A stretch of DNA of 64,000 nucleotides from JBASEY01 sp964404285 (GCA_964404285.1 CAYOJK010000001.1:434001-498000); one strand, 5' to 3'; counted from the first letter of the stretch, positions 54,149 to 63,870 are shown. The notes: generated by a model not told the origin, from the sequence alone. Numbers and translations: made by a program.

Positions 54149-55630
54149 ATGGATTTTGCTGTTTATTTAATTACTCCGTCGCTGCTGATTGCTATAGTCT
54201 TGGCTGCTGTTTGGCTTGATCGGTGGAGTGTCCCGGTCATTTTAATTGCGCTGGGAGCCGGCATCCTTTTCGGCAGTGATGTTCTGAATCTCTGGCACTT
54301 TGACGACATCTTACTGACCAACAAAGTTGCCAATTTCGCTTTGGTATTCATACTGTTTCACGGTGGTTTTGCTACAAGACGATGTGACTTCGAAGCCGTC
54401 GCTCTTCCAGCGGGCAGCCTGGCTACCTGGGGTGTCATTTTGACAGCTCTAACAACATTCGGAGTTCTTCACGGCATATTGAGTTGGCCGCTCCACAAAG
54501 CGCTGCTGCTGGCCGCTATCATCTCATCAACCGATGCTGCGGCTATTTTTTCTATTCTTCGGCGACAGCCCTTGCCTTCAACATTATCATCCACAGTTGA
54601 AATCGAAAGCGCCGCTAACGACCCGATGGCGATTCTGCTCACCATGGCGGCAATCGAATGGATCACTGCAGCTCAATCCGCCTGGCAGATGTCAGTCGCT
54701 CTTTTTATCTGGAGATTTGCGGTCGGGCCTCTATGCGGTTTTCTGCTCGCCAAAGCGGCTGTATGGCTTTTCAATCGGCTTACCCCACAGGATCGCGGGC
54801 ATTATTATGTGCTTTCATTGGGTATCATTTTGTTAATTTATGGACTAACTGAACTGATCAAAGGCAGCGGTATGCTGGCTGTCTTTATCGCCGGCTACGT
54901 GATGGGTAACAGCCCGTTTGTTCACAAACAAGGTGTGACTAATTTTTCTTCAGCAATTTCTACCGTCGCCAACGTCGGTATGTTTGCCTTGATGGGACTC
55001 CAAGTTTTTCCTAACCAATGGGGCGATATCTGGCAAGAAGGAATTATTTTATTTCTTGTATTATCGTTTATTGCTCGACCCTTCGCCGTCTTTTTAGGCA
55101 CAGCCGGTATGAAACTTGGTTTTCGTAACTTGATATTTTTTTCCTGGGCCGGGCTTCGAGGTTCAGTCCCTATTGTTCTTGCGACGTATCCTTCGGCTGC
55201 CGGACTTGAAATCGGTCAAGAAATATTCAATTTGGTATTTTTTGCCGTCGTATTATCAATCGCTATACAAGGTTCAACTATGGGATGGCTGGCACGATTA
55301 CTTCACCTGACAACCACCCCAAGACCGATGCCTCTGTTCGACCTGGAACTGGTCACTATGGCGGAAAGTGATTTTGATCTGATGGTGGTTGAGCTCCCAG
55401 ACCCACAGGGCAGCCCGGGACCTGTCATTGCCGATTTGAAGCTTCCTTCGGGAACAGTGATTGTCCTGATCACACGCGACAAGGATATCGTCATTCCAAA
55501 GGGATCGACTCAGCTTAAGGGCTGGGACCGTTTAACCGTATTGGCTCACGCCAAAGATCATGACATTATCCGAACGGTCTTGCTAGACACTTTCTCTGAG
55601 GTTCAGCAGAATTTGCACAACAGAGCATAA
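54149..55630 (+). CDS. NhaP2/CvrA-like K+ (or Na+)/H+ antiporter
   Basis: 493 residues. CPA1-family exchanger with about twelve helices to residue 395. Conserved ion-binding region: SSTDAAAIFSILRR and ESAANDPMAILLT (the Asn-Asp pair). A C-terminal cytosolic TrkA_C-like domain (about 400-475, PVIADLKLPSGTVIVLITRDKD) is the regulatory module found in NhaP2/CvrA potassium/proton antiporters. The start ATG has only a weak ribosome site. Ion specificity not determined. Confidence 0.92.
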   Translation: MDFAVYLITPSLLIAIVLAAVWLDRWSVPVILIALGAGILFGSDVLNLWHFDDILLTNKVANFALVFILFHGGFATRRCDFEAVALPAGSLATWGVILTALTTFGVLHGILSWPLHKALLLAAIISSTDAAAIFSILRRQPLPSTLSSTVEIESAANDPMAILLTMAAIEWITAAQSAWQMSVALFIWRFAVGPLCGFLLAKAAVWLFNRLTPQDRGHYYVLSLGIILLIYGLTELIKGSGMLAVFIAGYVMGNSPFVHKQGVTNFSSAISTVANVGMFALMGLQVFPNQWGDIWQEGIILFLVLSFIARPFAVFLGTAGMKLGFRNLIFFSWAGLRGSVPIVLATYPSAAGLEIGQEIFNLVFFAVVLSIAIQGSTMGWLARLLHLTTTPRPMPLFDLELVTMAESDFDLMVVELPDPQGSPGPVIADLKLPSGTVIVLITRDKDIVIPKGSTQLKGWDRLTVLAHAKDHDIIRTVLLDTFSEVQQNLHNRA

Positions 55631-55764
55631 GCAAGCAAATTTCTTGGTTTGAGTGGAATCATGCCACTTGATTCTGCTTCAAAACTGGTCTATGTTCCAG
55701 CCGAGTCCGTTTCAGGTTTCTTCAAACAATTTTCATAAGCCCGGAACCAAGTGAGACAAATCTA

Positions 55765-57210
55765 ATGAATACATATCTTATCGTTATTTTAAGCTATTTT
55801 GCATTTGTAACTATCATTTCTGTTCTAACCAAAAAAGTGGCAAGCCGCTCATCAGCCGACTTTCTGATTGCCGGCCGCAACCTCGGAACGCTTGCCTGTG
55901 CCATCGTCGTAGCGGCGGAATGGCTGGGCGGTATGAGTACAATCGGGGTCAGTGAGCGTGCATTTACGACCGGCACTCTACAACCTATTCTTTATAATCT
56001 TTCCACATCAACAGGAATGATTATCATTGGATTCACGGTTGCCCGTCATTACCGTGAGAAAAACGTACATACCGTCAGCGAAATGTTGCACAACCTGTTC
56101 GGGGAAAAAGCTGCAGCCTATTCCGCTGTTGCGTTCCTGATCGCTTATATTACCTTGGCCTTCGTTCAGCTACAGACCTGCGCCAGCGTCATGGCGCCGC
56201 TTTTCGGAATTGATTGGATTTGGGCGGTTATCATCGCATCGGTTCTGATCACAATTTACACCTATATCGGAGGCATGCACGCTCTTGCCATCACCGGTAT
56301 CATCCACGTGATCACGATGTTCTCAGGAATAGGTATCGCGCTTTTTATCGGTATGCATAAAATCAACGGTCTGGGCACCTTGACAACCAGACTGCTTGAA
56401 CAGGGTTCACCAACTAACCTTTACAACCCGTTCAGCGCCGGTTTCACAGAGGGATTCAAACTTCTTCTCGGCGGTGTCTTGGGAGGTATGGCGGGGCAAG
56501 CCAGTATTCAGCCGATTTTTGCGGCTCGAAACGCTAAAATCGCCAAGCGAGCAGCGATCTTTTCGGCATTTTTTGTAGCGCCCTTCGGCGTTATGATCGC
56601 CTTTTTGGGATTGTTGGGTAAATCCGGCTTCTTCTTTGATACAGCCACAATTAAAAATGCAAAAATGATTCTGCCGACACTCCTGTCAACGCCTGAGTTT
56701 ATACACCCACTATTAGGCGGACTGGCATTATCCGGCGTTCTTGCGGCTATTCTGTCAACGGTCGGTCCGGTCAACTTTGCCGTCGTCACCATCGTGACAA
56801 AAGATATCTATCAAGGAATTATTAAGAAAAGCGCTGCTGACTCCGAACTGATCGCTACGGCTCGACGCATGGTTTTACTCGTCAATTTAGTCACTATCCC
56901 GCTGGCTATCATCAGCAAGGGAGGTGTTCTAGATACCGCATACATCTCTTATGCCATCCGTGCTATCGGCGCTATTGTCATTATTATGGGTCTCTACGCC
57001 CGAAAATGGATTTCTTCCGATGCCGTCAAAGCCGCCTTTGTCGGGGGAACAGTGGTCATTCTAATTGCCGTCTTCGCCAAAGCAATGAAATGGTTTATTT
57101 TGGATGAAACATTTATTGGCGTTGGTTCGGCGGTCGTATTTATTATTTTAGGAAATCTTTGGACAAAATTTGTAAGAAAGGAAAAAAATCTATCATGTTG
57201 CGGGGAATAA
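55765..57210 (+). CDS. Sodium:solute symporter (SSS family)
   Basis: 481 residues, about thirteen helices. The core signature ADFLIAGRNLG and the following WLGGMST and YTYIGGMHALAITGIIHV place it in the SSS family (PutP, PanF, ActP and relatives). It imports a solute, often a carboxylate or amino acid, with Na+. GTGAG lies 9 bases before the ATG. The next gene overlaps its end by 16 bases, and the four genes from here to 60773 overlap serially, so the substrate is probably the one processed by the CoA-transferase and oxidoreductase. Confidence 0.9.
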   Translation: MNTYLIVILSYFAFVTIISVLTKKVASRSSADFLIAGRNLGTLACAIVVAAEWLGGMSTIGVSERAFTTGTLQPILYNLSTSTGMIIIGFTVARHYREKNVHTVSEMLHNLFGEKAAAYSAVAFLIAYITLAFVQLQTCASVMAPLFGIDWIWAVIIASVLITIYTYIGGMHALAITGIIHVITMFSGIGIALFIGMHKINGLGTLTTRLLEQGSPTNLYNPFSAGFTEGFKLLLGGVLGGMAGQASIQPIFAARNAKIAKRAAIFSAFFVAPFGVMIAFLGLLGKSGFFFDTATIKNAKMILPTLLSTPEFIHPLLGGLALSGVLAAILSTVGPVNFAVVTIVTKDIYQGIIKKSAADSELIATARRMVLLVNLVTIPLAIISKGGVLDTAYISYAIRAIGAIVIIMGLYARKWISSDAVKAAFVGGTVVILIAVFAKAMKWFILDETFIGVGSAVVFIILGNLWTKFVRKEKNLSCCGE

Positions 57211-58397
57211 AAGTACTGGAATTGGCAAATGTTCTGGCAGGCCCCAGCGTCGGGATGTTTCTGGCAGAACTGGGCGCCGAAGTCTGGAAAGTGGAGAACG
57301 TTCGCACAAACGGTGACGTGACACGCATCTGGAAATTGCCCTCCGAATCACCGGATACCGATATATCAGCTTATTATTCCAGTGTGAACTGGGGTAAACA
57401 GAGCCTGGCAGTGGACCTGACACATGATGAAGGCCTTGACATCGTTCACAATCTGGCAAAACTCTGCGATATCGTTCTGGCCAGTTACAAACCAGGGGAC
57501 GCGGAAAAACTCAATGTCGATCATAAAACCCTTCGTGCCCTGAATCCACGCTTGATATACGGACATATCACCGGATACGGCGCCGATAATCCCCGTGCAG
57601 GATTCGATGCGATTATACAAGCTGAAAGCGGCTTTACCTTCATGAACGGTGAACCTGACGGACCTCCGACCAAGATGCCGGTGGCTTTGATGGATGTTTT
57701 AACCGCACATAATTTGAAAGAGGGTATTTTATTGGCGTTGATGCAGAGAGAACGTACCGGCCTGGGTCAGTATATCGAAGCATCCCTGATACGAGGAGGT
57801 CTTGCCTCACTGATCAATCAGGCTTCCAATTGGCTGGTCGCTAAAACTATCCCACAGCGATTGGGATCTGATCATCCGAATATTGTTCCCTATGGAACAA
57901 TCTTTCGAACAAAAGACAATAAGCAGATCGTTCTAGCAGTAGGCACTGAAAAGCAATTTTCAGAACTCTGCAAAGCGCTGGGGAAGCCTGAGTTACCTGA
58001 AGATCCTCGTTTTTCCCGGAATTATGAGCGTGTCATAAATAAAACCGCCTTGCTGGAAATGCTTCAAGATCTGTTTTTAAAGTTTGATCGTGATCAGATA
58101 CTGGACATTCTGGAACAGCGTCGTATTCCTGCCGGCGGCGTCTTCGATATGCGTGAAGCGTTCGAAACGCCGGAAGCTCAAGAAATGCTTTTGCACGGAG
58201 TTTATGACGATGCCGACCCGATTGTCGGTGTCCGATCGGTGGCATTTAACTCAGATGTACAAAAACCTCATACCCGACTGCTGCCGCCACCTCATTATGC
58301 AGCCCATACCCGCCATATCTTGAAAACATGGTTGGGTATCGATGATAACAAAATAGAAACACTCATGAGTAAAGGTGTGATTTATGCAAGAGACTAA
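57195..58397 (+). CDS. Type III (CaiB/BaiF) CoA-transferase
   Basis: 400 residues from the ATG at 57195 (MLRGIKVLELANVLAGPSVG; an AAGGA lies about 12 bases upstream, inside the symporter gene). The family signature FLAELGAEVWKVE follows. The catalytic aspartate aligns with Asp167 in MPVALMDVLTA, and GFDAIIQAESGF precedes it. These enzymes move CoA between carboxylates without a ping-pong intermediate. The pair of acids cannot be read. Formyl-CoA:oxalate, carnitine and aromatic-acid transferases all belong here. It overlaps the following subunit gene by 14 bases. Confidence 0.93.
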   Translation: MLRGIKVLELANVLAGPSVGMFLAELGAEVWKVENVRTNGDVTRIWKLPSESPDTDISAYYSSVNWGKQSLAVDLTHDEGLDIVHNLAKLCDIVLASYKPGDAEKLNVDHKTLRALNPRLIYGHITGYGADNPRAGFDAIIQAESGFTFMNGEPDGPPTKMPVALMDVLTAHNLKEGILLALMQRERTGLGQYIEASLIRGGLASLINQASNWLVAKTIPQRLGSDHPNIVPYGTIFRTKDNKQIVLAVGTEKQFSELCKALGKPELPEDPRFSRNYERVINKTALLEMLQDLFLKFDRDQILDILEQRRIPAGGVFDMREAFETPEAQEMLLHGVYDDADPIVGVRSVAFNSDVQKPHTRLLPPPHYAAHTRHILKTWLGIDDNKIETLMSKGVIYARD

Positions 58398-59502
58398 ACA
58401 AACAGTATTGACGGATGCGTCACGGCTGGTCATTGAAAGCATGGCACGAGCCGGCGTTGACGCATATATAGGTTACCCTATCACTCCCGCCAACCTGCTA
58501 TATCTTTATGGCAGCAGGCGGATGCCACTGATGTTGCCGGCGCCGGATGAAATCACGACTCTCCAGTGGATGAGCGGGCTTTCGGCTGCCGGAAAATTAC
58601 CGCTGACCGCCACGTCATTTCCCGGCTACGCTCTCATGCTGGAGTCGATCAACATGGCCTACATGATGGAGTTGCCGATGGTGATCATCCTGGTTCAGCG
58701 CCTTGGTCCGGCGACCGGGACAGCTACCTGTGGAGCACAAGGTGACCTGATGCTGCTGAACGGAACACTGTCGGGAGGTCACCCGCTTCCCGTTCTATCG
58801 ACATCGGATTTCAACGATTGCTGGAGTCTGGCTGCCGAAGCGGTAAAAATGGCGGTTACACTTCGCACGCCGGTCGTACTGCTGACATCCAAAGAAGAAA
58901 TGATGACATCCAAAAGTTTTGACCTGTCATTATTGGGCACAGTGACTCGAGTTGAGCGGCCGTATTATACAGGAACAAAACCTTATAAACCCTATTTACC
59001 CGGTGACGATTTGGTCGCTCCGTTCCTGCCCTTGGGTGATGCCAATCATCAAGTGCGATTGAATGCCTCGACACACGATGCCAATGGTATCCTGCAACAT
59101 AGCACGGATGAAGCAGTGGCTAACACCAAACGACTCGAACAAAAAATTTGGAAAAATCTCGACAAATTTACCCATTACGACTACGACCATCAGGAAGGTT
59201 CAGATACACTGATCGTATCTTACGGAATTACGGCAGCAGCGGCGAAAGACGCCGTTGCAGAACTTCGGAAAAACAATATCAAAGCGTCATATTTGATACC
59301 GAAAACCTTATTGCCTGTGCCGGGAATATACAGGGAAATTATCGATAAATACGCACGGGTTATCGTCGCTGAAGAAAACTTCAACAAACAATTTGTTAGA
59401 ATTCTCTATGGGTCTCAGCCGCCGACACATATTCGATCGGTTGGAAGCGTTGGAAGAATGATCACCCCGGCATCTATTTTGAAAGAAAGGGATTTGTCAT
59501 GA
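58384..59502 (+). CDS. 2-oxoacid:ferredoxin oxidoreductase, alpha subunit
   Basis: 372 residues. The N-terminal pyrimidine-binding domain contains YIGYPITPAN (about 25-34) and DEITTLQWMSGLSAAG with TATSFPGYALMLE, then VQRLGPATGTATCGAQGDL, as in KorA/PorA. The C-terminal part (about 265-372) is the transketolase C-terminal-like domain (TLIVSYGITAAAAKDAV). AAGGTG lies 8 bases before the ATG. It works with the next gene product to decarboxylate a 2-oxoacid and form an acyl-CoA, passing electrons to ferredoxin. It overlaps the beta-gamma gene by 4 bases. Confidence 0.92.
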   Translation: MQETKQTVLTDASRLVIESMARAGVDAYIGYPITPANLLYLYGSRRMPLMLPAPDEITTLQWMSGLSAAGKLPLTATSFPGYALMLESINMAYMMELPMVIILVQRLGPATGTATCGAQGDLMLLNGTLSGGHPLPVLSTSDFNDCWSLAAEAVKMAVTLRTPVVLLTSKEEMMTSKSFDLSLLGTVTRVERPYYTGTKPYKPYLPGDDLVAPFLPLGDANHQVRLNASTHDANGILQHSTDEAVANTKRLEQKIWKNLDKFTHYDYDHQEGSDTLIVSYGITAAAAKDAVAELRKNNIKASYLIPKTLLPVPGIYREIIDKYARVIVAEENFNKQFVRILYGSQPPTHIRSVGSVGRMITPASILKERDLS

Positions 59503-60773
59503 ACACCGGCATTTTGAAAAATATGCAGTTGCCATATTGCAGAGGCTGCGGTCATGAAATTGTTGCGCGAATGACGTCAAAAGCGCTTGAATCATCCGGT
59601 TACAAACCTCTCGATGTCATCGCTGTTACCGACATCGGATGCCATGGCATTATCGATAAATGTTTAAATACACATACTATTCATGGACTGCATGGTCGGT
59701 CTCCCGCCCTGGGTGCAGGCATCTCATTTGGGATCGAGGACCCATCGAAAAAAATCATTATTTTTATTGGAGATGGCGGCTGTACCATCGGGCTTCAACA
59801 TATAATGGAAGCCTCTAGATTGAATTTGAACATGACGTTGCTAGCTCACAATAACATGTTGTACGGCATGACCGGCGGCCAAACGAGTGGTTTGACACCC
59901 ACTGGTTTTCGCACGACCACATCGGCGGATGGAAACCCATTTGTGGCCTACGATATTTGTGCGCTGGCGCATGCTGCCGGTGCAGGCTTCGTCAGACGTA
60001 TACTGGGAATGGGTGATATTTCTGAACAATTGACTGAAGCATTTACTTTCAAAGGATTTTCATTGGTTGAAATAATGGAAATCTGTCCCAGTTACGGCGT
60101 CAAGTTCAATCCTGGACGCAAATTGAAGGAAATCGCTGAAACTGCCGGCCGACCGGAGGGCACCTGGCTGAACGATCGCACGCCGTTTCAATTTCAATCA
60201 GGTCAAAAAACATCAAACCTGTTGGATCAACTCGAGATTGTCGAGCCAAGCATGAAAGCGAACGTGACCGAACCGCTAAGTATTGTCATGAGCGGATCAG
60301 CCAGCGAAGGCGTGCAACTGGCCGCCACCACCCTTGTTAAAGCAGCGATGCTGTGCGGCGTCCAGGCAACCCAAAAGGGGAGCTATCCTGTGACGGTAGG
60401 CGTCGGATTCAGCACGGCTGAAATCAATCTGTCGCCCAAACCGATTCAGTTTCATGGGATCAATATACCCGATTTTGCGCTGATAACATCACAGGACGGC
60501 CTAAATCACAGCAGAAAAAGAGTCGGCGGCATGAAAAAAGGCCTGGTTCTTTTGGACGAATCCCTTGAAACACCGGAAACCGGAGCCAACGTCATCCGCC
60601 ATGATTTTCGAGCCCTCGGGCCTCGAAATGCCAGCATGTATGCGGTTTTTGCTTTTGCAAAACACTCCGGATTACTACCGGTTGATGCCTTGGTGGAAAT
60701 TATTAAGCAGACTGGATTCGGCGAAAAACTACCATTGGAAAAAATATTGAATCAATTGAAAGAACACTTCTAG
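59499..60773 (+). CDS. 2-oxoacid:ferredoxin oxidoreductase, fused beta-gamma subunit
   Basis: 424 residues. The first 240 residues are the TPP-binding beta domain: PYCRGCGHE (Cys14, Cys17), DIGCHG, GRSPALGAGI, and the Mg-TPP motif GDGGCTIGLQ (91-94) ending with NN (118-119) and YGMTGGQ. Residues about 250-424 form a gamma-type domain (LSIVMSGSASEGVQLAATTLVKAA, then FSTAEINLSPKPI). The usual gamma GGQG-like motif is replaced by SASEGV. No delta (2[4Fe-4S] ferredoxin-like) subunit gene is adjacent. AAGGGA lies 7 bases before the ATG. Fusion order beta-gamma is less common than separate genes or gamma-alpha. Confidence 0.9.
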   Translation: MNTGILKNMQLPYCRGCGHEIVARMTSKALESSGYKPLDVIAVTDIGCHGIIDKCLNTHTIHGLHGRSPALGAGISFGIEDPSKKIIIFIGDGGCTIGLQHIMEASRLNLNMTLLAHNNMLYGMTGGQTSGLTPTGFRTTTSADGNPFVAYDICALAHAAGAGFVRRILGMGDISEQLTEAFTFKGFSLVEIMEICPSYGVKFNPGRKLKEIAETAGRPEGTWLNDRTPFQFQSGQKTSNLLDQLEIVEPSMKANVTEPLSIVMSGSASEGVQLAATTLVKAAMLCGVQATQKGSYPVTVGVGFSTAEINLSPKPIQFHGINIPDFALITSQDGLNHSRKRVGGMKKGLVLLDESLETPETGANVIRHDFRALGPRNASMYAVFAFAKHSGLLPVDALVEIIKQTGFGEKLPLEKILNQLKEHF

Positions 60774-60803
60774 TTTGCAGGAATTATATATAAAACTAGA
60801 AGT
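60766..60803. repeat. 11-bp inverted repeat spanning the oxidoreductase stop codon
   Basis: ACTTCTAGTTT at 60766-60776 and its exact complement at 60793-60803, 16-base loop. The stop TAG (60771-60773) is inside the left arm. There is no T run after it, so a terminator is doubtful; it may stabilise the 3' end. Confidence 0.45.
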
Positions 60804-60950
60804 AATTGATGATAGTTAAAATTAAATGCTGTGCTGATAATGCTGCTGTTTTGAATTAACGGAAAAGTAAACAGGGCTACAACAGGTTTGACAGAGTGCT
60901 CAGTTCTTGTTAGAAAGGTGACAGGGGTTTTCCTAATCGGAGGGTTAATT

Positions 60951-61649
60951 ATGAAAAAAATCAAGATGTCTTTCCTTCTTATATTGGTAGCTGCTACCAT
61001 ATTGGTTAGTCCAGTAAAAGCTTCTGAATTCAACAATTTAACATATCATCTAGACTATCCGGAGCCCGTTGGATCCTTCAGGCTCGTTTTTGATCTGCCC
61101 AGCGGACAAAAGGAATTCAGTTTCGTTCTGCCGTTGATATACAATATGCCGGAGATCTATTTAACTGAAAAACTGAATGATATTTGTACACCGGGCAATC
61201 CCGAATATAACCCGATTTTCTGTATGGTTTTGAATCAATTGTTGAATACCGAAGGGCTTCAGTGGATAAATGAGCAATGGAATACCAATATCTCTTTACT
61301 CCTTGATATTTTACCCGGCAGAATCACTACGCGTCAGTTGCCCTGGCCAATCAACACCATGGGCACGTTAATCATGCATGATTACGGTATTGAATGGCCA
61401 TGCTCGTGGAATCCCCAAACCGGATCGTTTGACTTACTACGTCTATATCTCGAAATTCCCATGGAAACCGGTGCAAATGTTTCAGTCATACAGATTTTTG
61501 ATTTCAATGGAAACGGCGGCATTAACCGAGACAACGGATATAGCATCAACGGTATCTTTGATTACAACATCGGCTGGGCTATCAGCCTTGGAAATACATC
61601 CATCAAATTGTTTACGGGTATTTTAGGCGGATATGTCGGCCAGCCATAA
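60951..61649 (+). CDS. Secreted protein of unknown function
   Basis: 232 residues from the ATG at 60951 (GGAGGG 6-8 bases upstream; an upstream in-frame ATG at 60888 lacks a site). Signal peptide about 1-25 (ending VKA). The mature part is Tyr/Asn/Leu-rich and beta-like, with two cysteines in the segment around CTPGNPEYNPIFC and a later CSWNPQTGSF. Ends YVGQP. No domain recognised. Single gene between two intergenic regions. Confidence 0.72.
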   Translation: MKKIKMSFLLILVAATILVSPVKASEFNNLTYHLDYPEPVGSFRLVFDLPSGQKEFSFVLPLIYNMPEIYLTEKLNDICTPGNPEYNPIFCMVLNQLLNTEGLQWINEQWNTNISLLLDILPGRITTRQLPWPINTMGTLIMHDYGIEWPCSWNPQTGSFDLLRLYLEIPMETGANVSVIQIFDFNGNGGINRDNGYSINGIFDYNIGWAISLGNTSIKLFTGILGGYVGQP

Positions 61650-61689
61650 AAAGGCCGTCATTCGCGGAGATAATCTGAAAACATACGAT

Positions 61690-61718
61690 TTATCATCAGG
61701 TTTGCCAAACACTGATAA
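61690..61718 (+). terminator. Possible imperfect terminator
   Basis: TTATCA and TGATAA arms with an inner GTTT/AAAC pairing, followed two bases later by CTTTTTG. 40 bases after the preceding stop. The stem is interrupted. Confidence 0.3.
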
Positions 61719-61746
61719 GGCTTTTTGTCGAATAGCGCTTCATTAG

Positions 61747-62700
61747 GTGAACAGGTTCGACAGGATGGCTTGGAACAACAATACCTATTGGACTGAGAAA
61801 GTATTCACTCTTCCAAAACTCTCTGATCAACCGATTTCAGGCCTATTGTTTACCGATCTGGATGGAACACTGATACAAAAAGGTTCCGGTCTGCAAAAAC
61901 CAGATGAGTTTTTTCTGAAGGCTATTGGAAAAGCAGGGTGGATGCGTATCATTGTGACGGGAAGATCTCTTGATTCATTTCATCGCGTTTTCCCGGATCT
62001 CAAAAAACTGCCAATAGACTATGTTGTTTTTTCCTCCGGCGCCGGCATCATTGAAACCGCATCTGACAAATTGATCCGAACAGTGAACTTGACTCCCTAT
62101 GCACTGGAAAAAATTCTAGCAGTTATAAACCAAGAGCAATTAGATTACATGCTGCATGACCCGGCGCCTCAAAATACACCTTTTCATTGGTGGAGCACAG
62201 GACGTCATAATCCGGACTTTCATCGTCGAATCGAGCTCTATCATTCTGTCTGCACACCATTATCGACCAAGCCTGACACGTGGTATAAGCCTTCGGCTCA
62301 AGTGATCGTTATTTCTCCATTAGAAGAATTTTATGAGCGGCACGAACGGTTGACAGAAAAACTTCGGGATTTTACGGTCATCCGAACGACTTCTCCACTC
62401 GATGGCCGATCCGTCTGGCACGAAATCTATCCGAGTATTGTTTCCAAAGGCCAAGTATGTGAATGGCTGAAGCAAAATCTTGGCGTGAACAAACACCCAT
62501 CACTTGCGATTGGAAATGATTATAATGACTGGGATATGCTGACCTGGGCAGATTCTGCCTATGTGGTGCCCGACGCTCCAGAAGAACTACATCGAGAATT
62601 TCTTCAAATCTCGAATAAAAACAATCTACCTCCTGTGGCATCAGTAATTCATGACGTGTTAGCCCGAAGAGGCATCGATGTGCAATTTGACAATTTCTGA
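61747..62700 (+). CDS. HAD-IIB family sugar-phosphatase-like protein
   Basis: 317 residues from a GTG at 61747; an ATG at 61765 is an alternative and ribosome sites are weak for both. HAD motif I LLFTDLDGTLI (Asp37, Asp39), motif II VTGRSLDSF, motif III lysine in IVSKGQVCEWL, motif IV AIGNDYNDWDML. This is the Cof/mannosyl-3-phosphoglycerate-phosphatase/sucrose-phosphatase class with a cap inserted after motif II (HWWSTGRHN region). The substrate is probably a sugar phosphate; unproven. The 3' end overlaps the convergent metallophosphoesterase gene by 42 bases. Confidence 0.85.
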   Translation: MNRFDRMAWNNNTYWTEKVFTLPKLSDQPISGLLFTDLDGTLIQKGSGLQKPDEFFLKAIGKAGWMRIIVTGRSLDSFHRVFPDLKKLPIDYVVFSSGAGIIETASDKLIRTVNLTPYALEKILAVINQEQLDYMLHDPAPQNTPFHWWSTGRHNPDFHRRIELYHSVCTPLSTKPDTWYKPSAQVIVISPLEEFYERHERLTEKLRDFTVIRTTSPLDGRSVWHEIYPSIVSKGQVCEWLKQNLGVNKHPSLAIGNDYNDWDMLTWADSAYVVPDAPEELHREFLQISNKNNLPPVASVIHDVLARRGIDVQFDNF

Positions 62701-63804
62701 ATCCGTGCCAATTCGAAACGGCGGACCCCAGACACCGGTTCCCGAACTCACATACAGGTGTAGGCCGTTGATATCATAATAACCGTTATTATAGGGAAAC
62801 ATCAGACGAGTAAAATAACCGAACGGCCACAATTGCCCATTATGCGTGTGACCACTGAGCTGGATATGGGCGCCCATCTTAGCAACTTCCTGAAGATAAA
62901 CCGGCTGATGGCTCAATACGATCACAGGAATATCGGGAGGAATCGTTTCCTCAAGGTCGGAAAAATTCGGTTTAGACTGATTAGCTATACTGATTCCTGT
63001 CGGGTCATCGATCCCAACAATACAGGCTATTTCAGGAATCGTATGCACCTGATTTCTAAGCAATTTTATTCCACACTCTTCCAGCATGACCGCCATCTGA
63101 GCGGTATCAGTAAAAAATTCGTGATTACCCGTTATGGCAAACACACCGTAGCGGGCGGACAGCCGCTTCAGGCCAGGCTTGAACCGTTCGAGCCGAATGG
63201 GGTTTTCATCGATATTGTCCCCTGTAAGAACAATTATATCCGGGGTCAGCGCCAGGGTTCGATCCACTATCGATTCCCACCATTTAACTGATCGAAGCTC
63301 ATCCAGATGAAGATCGGATAATTGCACGATAGTCAATGTGTTCTTGTTCTGTGTTGGAACAGATATATTCACGTGTCGTATCACCGGTCGCCAAGCTTTG
63401 AGGAAACCGACTCCAATAAATGCCATCATGATCAGTAGAATAATCGATCCGGTGATTGGAAAACCTGAATGCAGCCTTTCTGCGGATGCGTGATGGTTTG
63501 TGATAACTATCCGAGCAAAAAAATACAGCGCTCCCGTAATGATTCCCAACAGAGTGAAATAAAACAACATTCCAAGCCATATATGCCCAATCTGCATAAT
63601 CGTTGCAGCCACTTTACCAGGCCGGACCGACATCAAGAACTGACCGATCGGCTGAGAAAATGCAATCAGACAGAAAACAAACGTAAAAATTAAAGTCGTT
63701 TTTTCGGAAAAATGAAACATGAATCGGAACCATTTGAAGGCTACGATATTCATGAGCATATAAATAGCCAGGACGATACTGATAAAGACGACAAAACGAT
63801 TCAT
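62659..63804 (-). CDS. Membrane-anchored metallophosphoesterase (YaeI-like)
   Basis: 381 residues. Four N-terminal hydrophobic helices up to about residue 140, then a calcineurin-type domain with all metal motifs: LSDLHLDE, LTGDNIDE, ITGNHEF, LSHQPV and LSGHTHNGQ. The final segment ends VSSGTGVWGPPFRIGTDSEI, as in YkuE/YaeI phosphodiesterases. Those are linked to lipid or phosphodiester hydrolysis at the membrane. Substrate unknown. Confidence 0.9.
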   Translation of the reverse strand: MNRFVVFISIVLAIYMLMNIVAFKWFRFMFHFSEKTTLIFTFVFCLIAFSQPIGQFLMSVRPGKVAATIMQIGHIWLGMLFYFTLLGIITGALYFFARIVITNHHASAERLHSGFPITGSIILLIMMAFIGVGFLKAWRPVIRHVNISVPTQNKNTLTIVQLSDLHLDELRSVKWWESIVDRTLALTPDIIVLTGDNIDENPIRLERFKPGLKRLSARYGVFAITGNHEFFTDTAQMAVMLEECGIKLLRNQVHTIPEIACIVGIDDPTGISIANQSKPNFSDLEETIPPDIPVIVLSHQPVYLQEVAKMGAHIQLSGHTHNGQLWPFGYFTRLMFPYNNGYYDINGLHLYVSSGTGVWGPPFRIGTDSEIVKLHIDASSG

Positions 63805-63870
63805 TTTAAATCTGCCTCACTCATGCTTTTATACAATCAAGAGAAGAATTATTTTTATGGATGGATACAA

